31,760 bases of DNA from contig CBFHSE010000016.1 in NCBI GenBank assembly GCA_965658435.1, positions 1 through 31,760 of the forward strand, written 5' to 3'. Below the pieces are notes generated by a model. It was not told the DNA's origin and made no database searches. It was given only the letters and a program-made list of their open reading frames with translations. Below are positions 31,365 through 31,760 of this stretch, one piece after another (positions within the stretch are counted from its first letter, which is position 1; every line of letters starts with the position of its first letter). The translations under genes were made by a program, and so were the position numbers. The stretch comes from JADHLN01 sp965658435 (lineage in GTDB: Bacteria > Pseudomonadota > Alphaproteobacteria > Rickettsiales > JABIRX01).

Positions 31365-31760
31365 TTTCAAATTAAATTTAAGGCTAGCAATTGTAGTAAT
31401 AACAATTAAACAGGCGATCAATTGTGTTGAGCTTAGCGACTCTTTAAGAATAAGGCTGCTAAAAATTAGTGTTAAAATGGGACCTGATAAATTTATCAGA
31501 GAAGCTTCATTAGCGCCAATTAATTTAATAGCTTCTGATATTAGTAGTAAGGGTAAGAAGGTGCAAAATATTGCCAGCATAATCAATAAGATTATAGCTT
31601 TTTGCGAGTAAATAAAAATATTATTTGGAGGGTTTATGCTGAAAAAATGAATATTTAAAAATAAAAAAGAAAATAAAATAGCGTAATTAGTAAAAATAAT
31701 ACTGCTAATTTTTTTGCCTGTTTCTTGGTTTATTATAATATAGCATGCATAACTTATTGC
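31350..31760 (-). CDS. EamA/DMT-family transporter, C-terminal half (5' end beyond the window)
   Basis: 136 residues are visible and the frame is open to the right edge. It opens with AISYACYIIINQETGKKISS, the usual start of the second EamA repeat. About five hydrophobic segments follow, including LLLISEAIKLIGANEASLIN and SGPILTLIFSSLILKESLSS, then a final helix and a basic tail. The E-A-I-K-x-I-x-A and P-I-x-T-x-x-x-S-x-x-x-L-x-E patterns are typical. The family exports or imports small metabolites across the inner membrane; the substrate is unknown. A start at the internal TTG (31586) would wrongly cut the domain. Confidence 0.8.
   Translation of the reverse strand, partial: AISYACYIIINQETGKKISSIIFTNYAILFSFLFLNIHFFSINPPNNIFIYSQKAIILLIMLAIFCTFLPLLLISEAIKLIGANEASLINLSGPILTLIFSSLILKESLSSTQLIACLIVITTIASLKFNLKLRKH

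Overview
The window is very AT-rich, with mostly A/T third codon positions and AGA as the usual arginine codon. It carries a set of genes typical of a host-associated alphaproteobacterium of the Rickettsiales or Holosporales type: ankyrin-repeat proteins, an IalB-family exported protein, cox11, rpoH, a Mg-type hemB, ExbB/ExbD/TonB and small lipoproteins. The exact lineage cannot be fixed from the sequence alone. A (6-4)-photolyase-type repair operon, purA and a Fur-box-linked TonB system suggest a cell that meets light and must scavenge iron. That argues against a permanently sheltered intracellular symbiont.

Layout. 1-1.85 kb: minus-strand ankyrin gene interrupted by an in-frame stop and running off the left edge. 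2.0-4.8 kb: membrane-anchored alpha/beta hydrolase, then a MscS channel and ZntB-like transporter pair. 4.8-13.0 kb: an accessory island of large proteins without obvious homologues. It includes a protein with motifs of the glutamate-cysteine ligase/amidoligase fold, a modular protein with a C-terminal CX5R phosphatase loop, two small membrane proteins, a decayed gene, a coiled-coil protein with an Arg/Gly-rich tail and an XRE regulator. 13.0-13.8 kb: a 750-nt gene-free stretch with a direct repeat, a perfect 11-bp stem-loop and short terminal inverted repeats.

13.8-17.6 kb: tonB-exbB-exbD diverges from a FecA-like receptor across an 18/19 match to the Fur consensus, forming a self-contained iron(III)-chelate uptake unit. 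17.6-22.4 kb: five tightly packed plus-strand genes (FAD oxidoreductase, FeS photolyase, SDR, lipoprotein, PstS-like protein). The photolyase contains a 98-N assembly gap that probably hides no missing bases. 22.4-24.3 kb: minus-strand lipoprotein-cox11-rlmN. 24.4-29.9 kb: ialB-like, purA, a second pstS-like gene (minus), hemB, rpoH and sodC. 29.9-31.3 kb: a second ankyrin gene broken by a 31-nt frameshifting duplication and an in-frame stop. 31.35 kb to the end: the C-terminal half of an EamA/DMT-family transporter.

The housekeeping part is conventional. The most unusual material is the 5.1-9.5 kb pair of large enzyme-like proteins, which may be host-directed effectors, and the molecular decay of the ankyrin genes. 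No tRNA, rRNA, CRISPR array, transposase or integrase was recognised.
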